This document shows, in pieces, positions 1 to 7,448 of a DNA stretch of 56,049 nt. The DNA is taken from positions 1 to 56,049 of the forward strand of contig QKGM01000015.1 of assembly GCA_003250395.1 (NCBI GenBank), given 5' to 3'. The notes beneath the pieces are model-generated. The model did no database searches. It was not told where the DNA came from and was given only the letters and a program-made list of their open reading frames with translations. Both the position numbers and the translations under genes were made by a program. Source of the stretch: Bacteroidota bacterium (GTDB lineage: Bacteria > Bacteroidota > Bacteroidia > Bacteroidales > TTA-H9). Numbering within the stretch: the first letter of the stretch is position 1; the number at the start of each line of letters is the position of its first letter.

Positions 1-381
1 GAATTAACTGATCATTTTTTGGGTGGTCTGATTGGTATTGATGTGGGGAGGGATATTTTTGCTAAAAATGCTCATGAAATACAATTAACTGGTGGAATTG
101 CATTAGATGGTTTTGATGCACTGGAAGAAAATGATGATTTGGACTTAAAATCATCATCTGTCTGGACTTACAATTTTAATTTTGGTCTTGGTTACAGATA
201 CTATGTCACAGATGGATTTTATCTTGGATTAAGAGTGAAATATAATGTTGTGGATTATACCTTAAATAATGTTGTTGAATTTACAGGTAATCCAATTACT
301 ATCCAATTTATTATAGGAGGTTTGGAAAATGTTAAAAGGAATAACAGTTTGAAAGCGTTGAAATATAAACTAAGGAAATAA
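1..381 (+). CDS. C-terminal part of an outer-membrane beta-barrel protein (5' end outside window)
   Basis: The reading frame is open from base 1, so the true start lies upstream of the window. What is visible alternates hydrophobic/aromatic and polar residues, with the pattern YNFNFGLGYRYYV then FYLGLRVKYNV, as expected of membrane beta-strands joined by short turns; ITIQFIIGGL resembles a last strand. Outer-membrane barrels normally end on an aromatic residue, but here a basic tail of about 18 residues follows (ending KLRK) and runs straight into the repeat cluster, so the original C-terminus may have been altered. Family not identifiable from this fragment; assignment as a barrel is inference from strand pattern. 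Confidence 0.55.
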   Translation, partial: ELTDHFLGGLIGIDVGRDIFAKNAHEIQLTGGIALDGFDALEENDDLDLKSSSVWTYNFNFGLGYRYYVTDGFYLGLRVKYNVVDYTLNNVVEFTGNPITIQFIIGGLENVKRNNSLKALKYKLRK

Positions 382-382
382 T

Positions 383-582
383 AACCCCTTGGTCTGATGC
401 TGTTATATAGCTTCAGGTAGTTCAGGTGAGGCTCATGCCTCAGTCTAATGTATCGTTGTAGGCTCAGCCTATAGTAAAAGCAAAAAAAGTAAAAGAATAA
501 ATCAGAAAACATACTGATAAAGAAGCAGGTAAAACCTGTAAATATAGGTGTGGCTGAGGCAGGAGCCTCAACCGGACAAAGA
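383..582. repeat. hairpin-rich repeat, type I, copy 1
   Basis: About 200 bp that recur at 756-956 with roughly 85-90% identity. Both copies begin with an AACCCC..TTGGTCTGATGCTG block. Embedded inverted repeats: GAGGC-TCAT-GCCTC (428-441), TAGGCTCAGCCTA (459-471), CAGGT-AAA-ACCTG (near 530-540) and TGAGGC-AGGA-GCCTCA (555-570). No long ORF is credible here. Role unknown; it resembles intergenic REP/MITE-type repeats. No transposase is in the window. Confidence 0.85.
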
Positions 583-585
583 GAA

Positions 586-757
586 GGGGCGTAAGCCCTA
601 AAATCTTCGTAATACAAATGAAAATGTCAGTAATAAAGGGGCGTAGCCCTGTTATAAAATAATACAATAGCGAACAGATATCAGGGCTACGCCCCTAACT
701 TATTCTACACTATCTATATGTTACGAAGAACGCAGGACTACGCCCCTGAAAAATTAA
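586..757. repeat. hairpin-rich repeat, type II, copy 1
   Basis: Matches 6229-6368 closely over the CGAACAGATATCAGGGCTAC...CCCCTGAAAAATTA part. It contains several versions of one small hairpin, core AGGGGCGTAGCCCT or its complement: near 586-599, 636-649, 683-697 and 733-748. Relative to the other copy this one carries about 31 extra bases (around 635-666) holding one additional hairpin, so hairpins appear to be gained or lost as units. Confidence 0.85.
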
Positions 758-956
758 CCCCGTTGGTCTGATGCTGTAATAAAGCTTCAGGTGGTTCTGC
801 TGAGGCTCATGCCTCAGCAGAATGTATCGTTGTAGGCTCAGCCTATAGTAAAAGCAAAAAAAGTAAAATAATAAATCAGAAAATATACTGATAAAGAAGC
901 AGGTAAAACCTGTAATCATAGGTTTGACTGAGGCAGGAGCCTCAGCCGAACAAAGG
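756..956. repeat. hairpin-rich repeat, type I, copy 2
   Basis: Second copy of the 383-582 element, in direct orientation, 373 bp further on. Here the first inverted repeat is a perfect 10-bp stem, CTGCTGAGGC-TCAT-GCCTCAGCAG split at 796-819, whereas copy 1 keeps only the inner five pairs. CTGAGGC-AGGA-GCCTCAG lies at 928-945. Types I and II alternate (I-II-I) to form one composite block of about 575 bp. Confidence 0.85.
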
Positions 957-1256
957 AGTTGGAGTGGATAGGTTAAAAGACTATTTTTGTGACTTAAGTT
1001 TACCTATGTCTTGTCGCAAAGCGATTGCATATTGAATTTTGTCCTGACGAACATCGGAACTGTACTCATCTGTATTCATAAGCTACCCTGGCGCAAAAGC
1101 TGCATGACTGAAATGGTTTATAACTGAATGAGCGAAAGGAGTATACGAAAAGTACAATATCCTTAAGCCTCTGTGTAATTATAATCAACCTTTGGTTAAG
1201 TTAATGTATTCATTTATAGTTTATATGTTTTTTAATTATTTACAGATCTTTTCAAA
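957..1256. other. intergenic stretch without recognisable gene
   Basis: About 300 bp between the repeat block and the next gene. No ORF with coding character on either strand, and no tRNA or terminator. The central part (about 1010-1170) is less AT-rich than its surroundings and could be structured or a decayed element, but I cannot assign it. Confidence 0.4.
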
Positions 1257-1742
1257 ATGAGAAAAATCGCATTTATTTTGGCCTTCCTGGCTATAAGTAT
1301 GTCTTTTACGTTTGGACAAACAGCTTCTGATACAATTTCGCTGGTAAAAGGTCCGGGTGGTATGCGTTTCTATAAGGATTGGCATGAAATTACCATGAAT
1401 CAGCTTATTATGAAAATAAAGCCAAACGATAAAGCCTATCAACTGCTAAATTCAGCGCGATCATCTTATACGTGGGGATCTATTTTAGCATATTCCGGGG
1501 GATTTTTGATCGGTTATCCAATCGGGGCGGCAATAAGTGGTAAAAAACCTGTATGGGCAATGGCTGGTATCGGCGCGGGACTGGTTCTTTTATCTATACC
1601 AATCTATAGAAATTACATTAAAAAAACCGAACAAGCAATTGATACCTATAACAGAGGGTTACAGACAACTTCTTTCTGGGATAAAAATGAATTGAATTTT
1701 TCATTTACCGAGAACGGAATAGGTGTGACATTGAACTTCTGA
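1257..1742 (+). CDS. small secreted or periplasmic protein of unknown function
   Basis: 161 residues. The N-terminus is a standard Sec signal peptide: MRK, a hydrophobic stretch to about residue 19, then FGQ, the usual Bacteroidota cleavage context. The mature part has a charged first half and a Gly/Ala-rich hydrophobic segment at about residues 80-118 containing GGFLIGYPIGAA and AGIGAG, which looks like one or two glycine-zipper membrane helices; the C-terminus LNFSF..VTLNF has the look of beta-strands. Not recognised as a named family. The ATG at 1257 is the only start placing the signal peptide at the N-terminus. It stands alone, 161 bp before the next gene. Confidence 0.65.
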   Translation: MRKIAFILAFLAISMSFTFGQTASDTISLVKGPGGMRFYKDWHEITMNQLIMKIKPNDKAYQLLNSARSSYTWGSILAYSGGFLIGYPIGAAISGKKPVWAMAGIGAGLVLLSIPIYRNYIKKTEQAIDTYNRGLQTTSFWDKNELNFSFTENGIGVTLNF

Positions 1743-1903
1743 GAGGTGCTATGCTCAACCTGTAACCTAGTTGTTAAGGGTTTCAGGGGAATGCCCGGGC
1801 TTGCTGTCAGTCTCAACTTTCTGGTGTATTGAAATTGTTGATTGATATAAATGATACTTTTATATTCTGAAAGCTATGTCTAAAGTTAAAGCGACCTAAT
1901 TCA

Positions 1904-2494
1904 ATGAAAAAAACGCTGTGTTTATTCGTACTCATGTTGACTTTCCAGTCTTGCCTGAACGTTATAGACCCTGAACATCAGGCTGAGTATATACATAGCT
2001 ATAAGTCGTTTGATATTAATTTGGTAAACCATTTTCCCAGGAAGATTCCCAACAACTGGACAATGATATCTTATGGCACTCCAGATTGGATAAAAGATTA
2101 TAATAGTATTGACTTCATTTTAGAAATTCAGGTAGCCTCTGAAGTTAAATTTGAAGAACTTAGAAATCAACTTAAAGAAAAAGCTCAGGCTATTAAGAAT
2201 TCCACTGATAGTTGTTTGTTGATTGTGAATTCGAAAGAAGGTCAAAGCCTAATGAATTGTGAGAATTGTTATCCCGTTCCGCAGGAATCGATTTGTAAAT
2301 TAGATTCTTGTGGGTGGATAATGAAAGAAAACTGCGAAGTGGTTTTATTGGATTATCAATCGTGAGTATTTGTTGACAATGAATCTTTGAAAGAAAAAGA
2401 GTACTTCCCGGAGAACTGGAAGAACGGCTTTTCGAAAGGATATGCTTTTAATATTAAAGAGCGTAAAATAATGTATTGGTTAGTGATTTGGTAA
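1904..2494 (+). pseudogene. lipoprotein gene interrupted by an in-frame TGA
   Basis: The first ORF (1904-2365, 153 residues) starts with a lipoprotein signal, MKKTLCLFVLMLTFQSC, with the lipobox Cys at residue 17. It ends at TGA 2363-2365. In exactly the same frame translation continues for 42 more sense codons to TAA 2492-2494, and the extra peptide (VFVDNESLKEKEYFPENW..., ending YWLVIW) has normal composition and a plausible protein tail. Restoring one sense codon would give about 196 residues and leave an 11-bp gap to the next gene. Most likely a recent nonsense mutation; the truncated lipoprotein might still be made. Function unknown. Several Cys residues late in the first ORF (CENCYP, CKLDSC) could form disulfides. 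Confidence 0.6.
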
Positions 2495-2505
2495 ATTTAG
2501 GTCTG

Positions 2506-2844
2506 ATGAATATTAGAAAAACGTTTATTAAGTTTTCAATTTTGTTGTTAGTATATATAGTATTAGTTTGTTTTTTACAACCATACGGGCTTTATATATA
2601 TTATACACTGAGTTCTCAGCCTGATTTGGTACCAGGAAGTATTAAGGCCGTACAATCAGCTTTAATTACAATAACATTTGTACTAAATCTGATTCTTGCA
2701 ATTTTTGTTGCTGTGGATTCCAAACAGAAAATAGTTGTCGACTGGCTTATAGTCATTATAACATTTTTTAGTGCTGAAACCGGAATCGGTCTATTTTTAA
2801 TATGGCAGATTTATAAAGATTTAAGCAGGCAATCAGGTGGGTAA
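2506..2844 (+). CDS. small membrane protein of unknown function
   Basis: 112 residues from the ATG at 2506 (MNIRKTFIKF...). A longer reading from a TTG at 2476 would overlap the preceding gene and is not needed. Three hydrophobic helices are evident: about residues 9-29, 49-70 and 77-99, and the C-terminus (KDLSRQSGG) is polar. It follows the interrupted lipoprotein gene by 11 bp, suggesting co-transcription. The arrangement of a lipoprotein plus a three-helix membrane protein recalls many uncharacterised Bacteroidota pairs; no function can be given. Confidence 0.6.
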   Translation: MNIRKTFIKFSILLLVYIVLVCFLQPYGLYIYYTLSSQPDLVPGSIKAVQSALITITFVLNLILAIFVAVDSKQKIVVDWLIVIITFFSAETGIGLFLIWQIYKDLSRQSGG

Positions 2845-2986
2845 TACAGTAGACCAATCTCCAGGTGGTTTAATATTGAGCTATCCAGACTGTCTTACTA
2901 TCACATTTCTATGAACACTTTTCAAAATCTGTAAAATAATCCGGAGAAGGCCTCTGAAATAATTTATCAGATATATGTAATTAGCA

Positions 2987-4051
2987 ATGAAACAAATACA
3001 TAAAATATCCTTAATTGGTGTGTCAGCATTGATCCCTCGGGCTGTATTAGCTAATGCAGGAACAGTATTAATGTGGATGCCCCTGTTTCAGTTAATGTTC
3101 GGAAATGTTCTGATTGGATTGATTGAAGGATTGGTTGTTTCATTGATATTCAAAGCAAAATGGTATCGCTCAGTTCTGATAATGATTGGAGGAAACTATG
3201 CATCCTGGTTAATTGGAAACGGAATTATATTACTGTTTCAGGAATATTTAATTGATTCTGTATTTCAGCTTAAAGGAGTATATTCCGCATGGATATTCAG
3301 CTTAATAATTCTGTACTTCTTAACCATTATCATTGAACTGCCTTTTTTTAACTGGATTTTTAAAGCACGAAACAGAGATTGGAAACGATCCTTGAAATTA
3401 TCCTTGATAGTTAATATTTTTACTTATACAGCAATGATTCTTATTTACTTAAGTGTAAGTAAGTATAGCTTCTTTACCGATCTTAAAGTTAACCAGTTAC
3501 TGCTTGAAAAGGATTACCATGCAGAGCTTTACCTGATGAGAGGTAAAGAAATATTTAAAGGGAAGGTTTCTGGTAATTTTAATGGTGAATTAATATATCA
3601 GATTCCCGATAAATATGAATTTTCAAACTTAAAATTGATAAGAAATCACAACAATGGGACTATCGGACTGGCTTTAATAAACTACAAAGGTGATACAATT
3701 GTCGTTGAAGATTCTTTAATTGATAGAAATGATCTGGTAAGTTATCCACAGTTAAATAGTCGGTATAGTAATTTGATTGCTGACTTTAGGGATACAACTG
3801 ATCGTAATTGGAAAGTCTCTGCCATAGGATGGGCCATTGATGGATTGACAGTATATAGCGAAGAAGAGAAAGAAGAGAATTATGCATTTGAAGTCCCCTG
3901 GATGTTTTGGGCTATAGGACATGTGTCGGTTATTAATAATAACGAGTTGATATGTCAAATCCATGGCAGACTTGTATTAGTGAATAGAGAGACTAAAGAA
4001 ATAGCATTCATAACAAATGCTGATAGTTATGTTATTAGAAAGGAAAAATAG
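2987..4051 (+). CDS. membrane protein with N-terminal helices and C-terminal extracytoplasmic domain, unknown function
   Basis: 354 residues. The first half carries about five hydrophobic segments (roughly residues 20-60, 64-88, 98-120, 135-158), beginning MKQIHKISLIGVSALIPRAVLA. The second half, from about residue 165, is soluble and strand-rich (ELYLMRGKEIFKGKVSG, LALINYKGDTIVVEDS) with a beta-propeller-like or lipoprotein-like feel, and probably lies outside the cytoplasmic membrane. The ATG at 2987 is preceded by a gene-free 142 bp. Not recognised as a known family. Low GC compared with the middle of the window, in keeping with an accessory region. Confidence 0.6.
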   Translation: MKQIHKISLIGVSALIPRAVLANAGTVLMWMPLFQLMFGNVLIGLIEGLVVSLIFKAKWYRSVLIMIGGNYASWLIGNGIILLFQEYLIDSVFQLKGVYSAWIFSLIILYFLTIIIELPFFNWIFKARNRDWKRSLKLSLIVNIFTYTAMILIYLSVSKYSFFTDLKVNQLLLEKDYHAELYLMRGKEIFKGKVSGNFNGELIYQIPDKYEFSNLKLIRNHNNGTIGLALINYKGDTIVVEDSLIDRNDLVSYPQLNSRYSNLIADFRDTTDRNWKVSAIGWAIDGLTVYSEEEKEENYAFEVPWMFWAIGHVSVINNNELICQIHGRLVLVNRETKEIAFITNADSYVIRKEK

Positions 4052-4271
4052 TGATATCTGATATCCGGAATGAGGCATTGCAAGTATATCTGGAAATTTG
4101 GATTTGTGAATACAAACCAGACTATCGTTGGCAGAATCTTGCTTTTACCAGACATCGTTAAAGTACGATCCAGTCGTTGCCATCGGGATTTGTAATAAAA
4201 AGGCATGGAGGTGTAACGCGACCGGCAACAAAACAAACCACCTAACCGTTAGATGTGTGAATAGTCATAAC

Positions 4272-5219
4272 ATGATCACATCGCTGATTAAAATAAGGGT
4301 AAAACAGATTTCCCGTGAATTGCAGGGGATAGGAATCCTGCGGTTTGTCTTTTTGTCGGGATTGTTCGCATTTCTTGGTTTTGTTTTATTTCTGGCATCA
4401 CGGGAAAGAGAAAACGCGCATTACCTGGTTATGGCTAATTTACTGGTGTTTCTGTTAATTCATGTAAAAAGAAAGGACAGGCATTTTCTAATCACTCACT
4501 TTTCGCAGTACAGGTACATCTTTCAAGCAGAGTACCTGTTGCTTTCTGCTCCATTTTCAGCCGTATTAATTTATCATGCTCACCTGATACCATTGGCAAT
4601 GCTGTTTGCCGGAAGTATCGTGGTTTCATTCATTGAATACCAGCCTCAGAAAAGGAGCCTGAATACACCCCTGCAAAAAATGATACCCGATGAACTGTAC
4701 GAATGGAAGGCTGGCAGCAGGAAGCTCTTGTTTTTCATTCTGCCTCTCTGGATTATCGGCCTCTTGTTTTCTTTCTTTACAGGGAGCGTACCAGTGATTG
4801 TTTTTATTTTGGGAATGTCTGTTTTAGGTTTATACGAGACGGGTGAACCCTATCAAATGATCTTGGCATTTGAAAGGAGTCCTGGTAAATTTCTGATCCG
4901 GAAAATACAATTGCATATCATGGCTTTCACGTCAGTTGTAGCCCCCTTGATTGTGGCTTTTGTATGGCTGCATAGTGAATTATGGTATATTGCCGTGATT
5001 GAATACCTCCTTTTTGTATCGCTCCATATTTACGTTATTCTCAGTAAATATGCATACTACGAACCAAATGAAACCCATCCTGCATCTCAAACCATCAATG
5101 CTTTGGGTGCACTGGGGGTAATAATCCCAATATTCTTACCTGCTGTTTGGCTATTTTCAGTTGTATTTTACTTTAGAGCAACCAACAGATTAAACGATTA
5201 CCTGGATGATTTTAATTGA
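4272..5219 (+). CDS. ABC transporter membrane (permease) subunit
   Basis: 315 residues from the ATG at 4272 (MITSLIKIRVKQ...); the upstream in-frame extension from 4128 lacks coding character. The protein is almost wholly hydrophobic with about eight helices, a cytoplasmic N-terminal basic segment, and a polar central loop (KRSLNTPLQKMIPDELYEWKAG). The gene end overlaps the ATPase gene by 14 bp (GATGATTTTAATTGAG serves both), which implies translational coupling, so it is the cognate permease. Fold and order match small ABC-2 type exporters of Bacteroidota, but substrate is unknown. Confidence 0.7.
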   Translation: MITSLIKIRVKQISRELQGIGILRFVFLSGLFAFLGFVLFLASRERENAHYLVMANLLVFLLIHVKRKDRHFLITHFSQYRYIFQAEYLLLSAPFSAVLIYHAHLIPLAMLFAGSIVVSFIEYQPQKRSLNTPLQKMIPDELYEWKAGSRKLLFFILPLWIIGLLFSFFTGSVPVIVFILGMSVLGLYETGEPYQMILAFERSPGKFLIRKIQLHIMAFTSVVAPLIVAFVWLHSELWYIAVIEYLLFVSLHIYVILSKYAYYEPNETHPASQTINALGALGVIIPIFLPAVWLFSVVFYFRATNRLNDYLDDFN

Positions 5220-5889
5220 GAACTTAACGGTATCCTATCCGCAAAACCCCAAAGTGATAGATGGTCTTAATTTATCACTCGACAGAGGTTTTATCCATGG
5301 ACTTGTCGGGTTGAACGGCACGGGGAAAACTACTTTGTTGAATACCATTTACGGGCTTAAAAAACAGGACACAGGAAATATTACATTTAAGGGCGAGAAA
5401 CTGAAGAAACAATATGTTGCATATTTAGTTACAGAGAACTTTTTTTATTCGCATATTACTGCACGGGAGTACTTATCATTGTTTGAAAATACTGGCTTCG
5501 ATACAGAAAAGTGGAATGAATTGTTTTGCCTGCCCATAGATAAGATCATCGACGGATACTCAACAGGAATGAAAAAGAAACTGGCAATTCTTGGCATTTT
5601 AAAACAGGATAAACCAATCATGATACTCGATGAGCCATTTAATGGCCTGGATATAGAAACTGCCAGGATAATCCGTTCAGTTTTAATCAAACTTAAAGAT
5701 AAAGGGAAGACAATTATTATCACATCACACATAATGGAAACATTGACCAACCTGTGCGATTACATACATTATCTTGAAAACGGGAAAATCAGATATAGCT
5801 GTGATAAAGGTGGATTTGACAGATTTGAACAGGAAATCTTCAGTACAATTGAGGCGAGGAATGAGAAACTGATAGATGAATTGATTTAA
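5206..5889 (+). CDS. ABC transporter ATP-binding subunit
   Basis: 227 residues, one nucleotide-binding domain. Walker A GLNGTGKTT at residues 35-43, signature YSTGMKKK at 118-125 (STGMK form typical of ABC-2 exporters rather than LSGGQ importers), Walker B IMILDEP at 138-144, D-loop GLD at 147-149 and switch His175 in TSHIME. The Q-loop position reads VTEN, so the usual Gln is replaced by Glu or Thr, a substitution also seen in other exporter ATPases. Overlaps the permease gene by 14 bp. Energises export of an unknown substrate at the inner membrane. Confidence 0.85.
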   Translation: MILIENLTVSYPQNPKVIDGLNLSLDRGFIHGLVGLNGTGKTTLLNTIYGLKKQDTGNITFKGEKLKKQYVAYLVTENFFYSHITAREYLSLFENTGFDTEKWNELFCLPIDKIIDGYSTGMKKKLAILGILKQDKPIMILDEPFNGLDIETARIIRSVLIKLKDKGKTIIITSHIMETLTNLCDYIHYLENGKIRYSCDKGGFDRFEQEIFSTIEARNEKLIDELI

Positions 5890-6017
5890 GAAAGTACAAA
5901 CCGATAAAAGAATAAATCCTGAGCAGACGGCATGTTCTCTCATTAATTTCAGTTTTGCTTGTCAGGTAGTCAGGATAACTTGGTAGAAAATAGATTTTAT
6001 ATTTGTCGGTTATTTGA

Positions 6018-6217
6018 GGATATGATGGAATTGGCAAGTATTTGCCTGATGTAATTAAGCCTTTTACAGTAGAGCTACCCACTTTAGATAGAAAAGAACC
6101 TTATAAAGAGCAGGAAAATAAAGATATGTATCCGGAAGAGCCGCAAATAGACCAATTGGCTTATCAATTATATGATATGACAACGAAATAATTGAAGAAA
6201 GTGCAAAAAGAGCGTAG
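6018..6217 (+). pseudogene. probable remnant of a type II restriction-modification gene (C-terminal end)
   Basis: Frame 6018-6191 encodes a plausible peptide containing DQLAYQLYDMT, close to the DxLVYxLYxLTEEE motif at the C-terminus of many N6-adenine methylase/restriction fusion proteins. After TYDMT the frame must shift to continue as NEIIEESAKRA (6182-6217), again matching the family's EEEIxIIEES ending. No upstream body of the gene is present: there is a stop directly before 6018. I read this as a frameshifted fossil. The short peptide LPTLDRKEP here recurs as LPTVNRKEP at about 6385-6411, beyond the repeat. Assignment from remembered family motifs; moderate to low certainty. Confidence 0.4.
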
Positions 6218-6228
6218 TTGTAAGTAAA

Positions 6229-6368
6229 AGGGGCGTAAGCCCTAAAACCTTTGTAATATAAATGAAAATAACAGTAATATAGCGAACAGATATCAGGGCT
6301 ACGCCCCTAACCTATTCTACACTATCTATTTGTTACGAAGAACGCAGGGCTACGCCCCTGAAAAATTA
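6229..6368. repeat. hairpin-rich repeat, type II, copy 2
   Basis: About 140 bp matching 586-757 in the same orientation, lacking an internal segment of about 31 bp. Hairpins: GGGGCGTAAGCCCT (6230-6243), AGGGCTACGCCCCT (6295-6308) and AGGGCTACGCCCCT (6346-6359). The element sits between a decayed gene fragment and a methyltransferase gene, and reading frames through it are artefacts. Confidence 0.85.
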
Positions 6369-6437
6369 ATCTATTTTGCAGATGAGTTACCTACTGTTAA
6401 TAGAAAAGAACCAAATAATTTGAATTTTGATACAGGA

Positions 6438-7214
6438 ATGAAAACAACTGAAGAAAGTGTTTTAACCGCGATGGATTGTGCCGATAAAGAGATACTCCCT
6501 TACCTTCCATACATACTTCAGGATTTCTGGGAAATAGGCTCTGACCCGGAAGTGATGATAGCTCTGATACAGAAGCATATTATAAACAAAGGTAACCTGA
6601 AGGTTCTCGACCTGGGATGCGGGAAAGGTGCTATATCGGTCAATATTGCAAAGCAACTGAACTGCGAATGTGTTGGTATTGATGCAATAGCGGATTTTAT
6701 CTCGTATTCTGCCAAGAAAGCTGAAGAATATGGGGTCGGCAGATTATGCAGATTTGAGGTTGGAGATATCAGGGAAAAGGTCAAAACCACCGGGAAATTC
6801 GATGTAATAATATTAGGCGCGATTGGTCAGGTTTTTGGTAATTATCATGAGACTCTTACCATTTTAAACAGTAACCTGAAGGAGGGAGGCATTCTGATAA
6901 TTGATGACGGGTATATCGATGACGACAGCAACTTTAAGAATGAGCATCTTTTTAGCAAAAGCGAACTGCAAAAGCAGATATCGGATGCAGGGATGGATTT
7001 GATTGATGAAGTTGTTGCTGGAAAGGAAGAAAGCAGTACAAATAATTACGATACTGAATTTGACAATCTCTCGAAACGTTGTCAGGAACTGAGTCAAAAA
7101 TACCCGGAAAAGGAACGAATATTTGCCAATTACAGCAACCGGCAGAAAGAAGAGTATGACAATCTCAAGAATGAAATTTCTTGTTCAACAATGGTTATCA
7201 AAAGAAAAGAATAG
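6438..7214 (+). CDS. class I SAM-dependent methyltransferase
   Basis: 258 residues from the ATG at 6438. The frame is open further upstream to 6330, but that part lies in the repeat and a short spacer, so I prefer 6438. Motif I VLDLGCGKG at 56-64, acidic ribose-binding GID at 80-82, motif II-like VGD at 108-110 and motif IV-like FDVIILG at 121-127. The C-terminal third (Asp/Glu/Lys-rich, EKERIFANY, QKEEYDNL) is probably helical and may recognise the substrate. Small-molecule methyltransferase of the Methyltransf_11/25 type; substrate unknown. A strong hairpin follows at 7322. Confidence 0.75.
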   Translation: MKTTEESVLTAMDCADKEILPYLPYILQDFWEIGSDPEVMIALIQKHIINKGNLKVLDLGCGKGAISVNIAKQLNCECVGIDAIADFISYSAKKAEEYGVGRLCRFEVGDIREKVKTTGKFDVIILGAIGQVFGNYHETLTILNSNLKEGGILIIDDGYIDDDSNFKNEHLFSKSELQKQISDAGMDLIDEVVAGKEESSTNNYDTEFDNLSKRCQELSQKYPEKERIFANYSNRQKEEYDNLKNEISCSTMVIKRKE

Positions 7215-7321
7215 AAGTACAAAGATGCACCTTGAATAAAGAAACCGGTTCAGAATTTCCTACCAGGTTCTTTATCTGGCAAAGCAGGCTGTTTTGAGAG
7301 GTGAAGTAATAAAAAGAATAT

Positions 7322-7363
7322 AAAAGCAAAATGAAGCCTGATAACAGGCTTCATTTTGCTTTT
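7322..7363. terminator. bidirectional intrinsic terminator
   Basis: Perfect 19-bp stem (AAAAGCAAAATGAAGCCTG and its complement) with an ATAA loop, flanked by A and T runs on both sides. It lies between the convergent methyltransferase (+) and metallophosphoesterase (-) genes and can serve both. Confidence 0.85.
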
Positions 7364-7448
7364 ATTTACAGATAGTGTTTTACTTTCAGGGAACCGGGCT
7401 GGAGGATACATACGCTGATTAGCATATGATTCTACCCGTTGCCATGAG

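Noticed and set aside
255..919. Several minus-strand ORFs of 60-120 codons over the left repeats
   Set aside because: They run through the palindromic repeat units, have Phe/Leu/Ser-rich shadow composition and recur only because the DNA is repeated.
957..1200. Possible group II intron or other structured RNA
   Set aside because: I could not find a domain V hairpin or a reverse transcriptase; composition alone is not enough.
6330..6437. N-terminal extension of the methyltransferase
   Set aside because: The upstream start lies inside the type II repeat; the methyltransferase fold needs nothing before the ATG at 6438.
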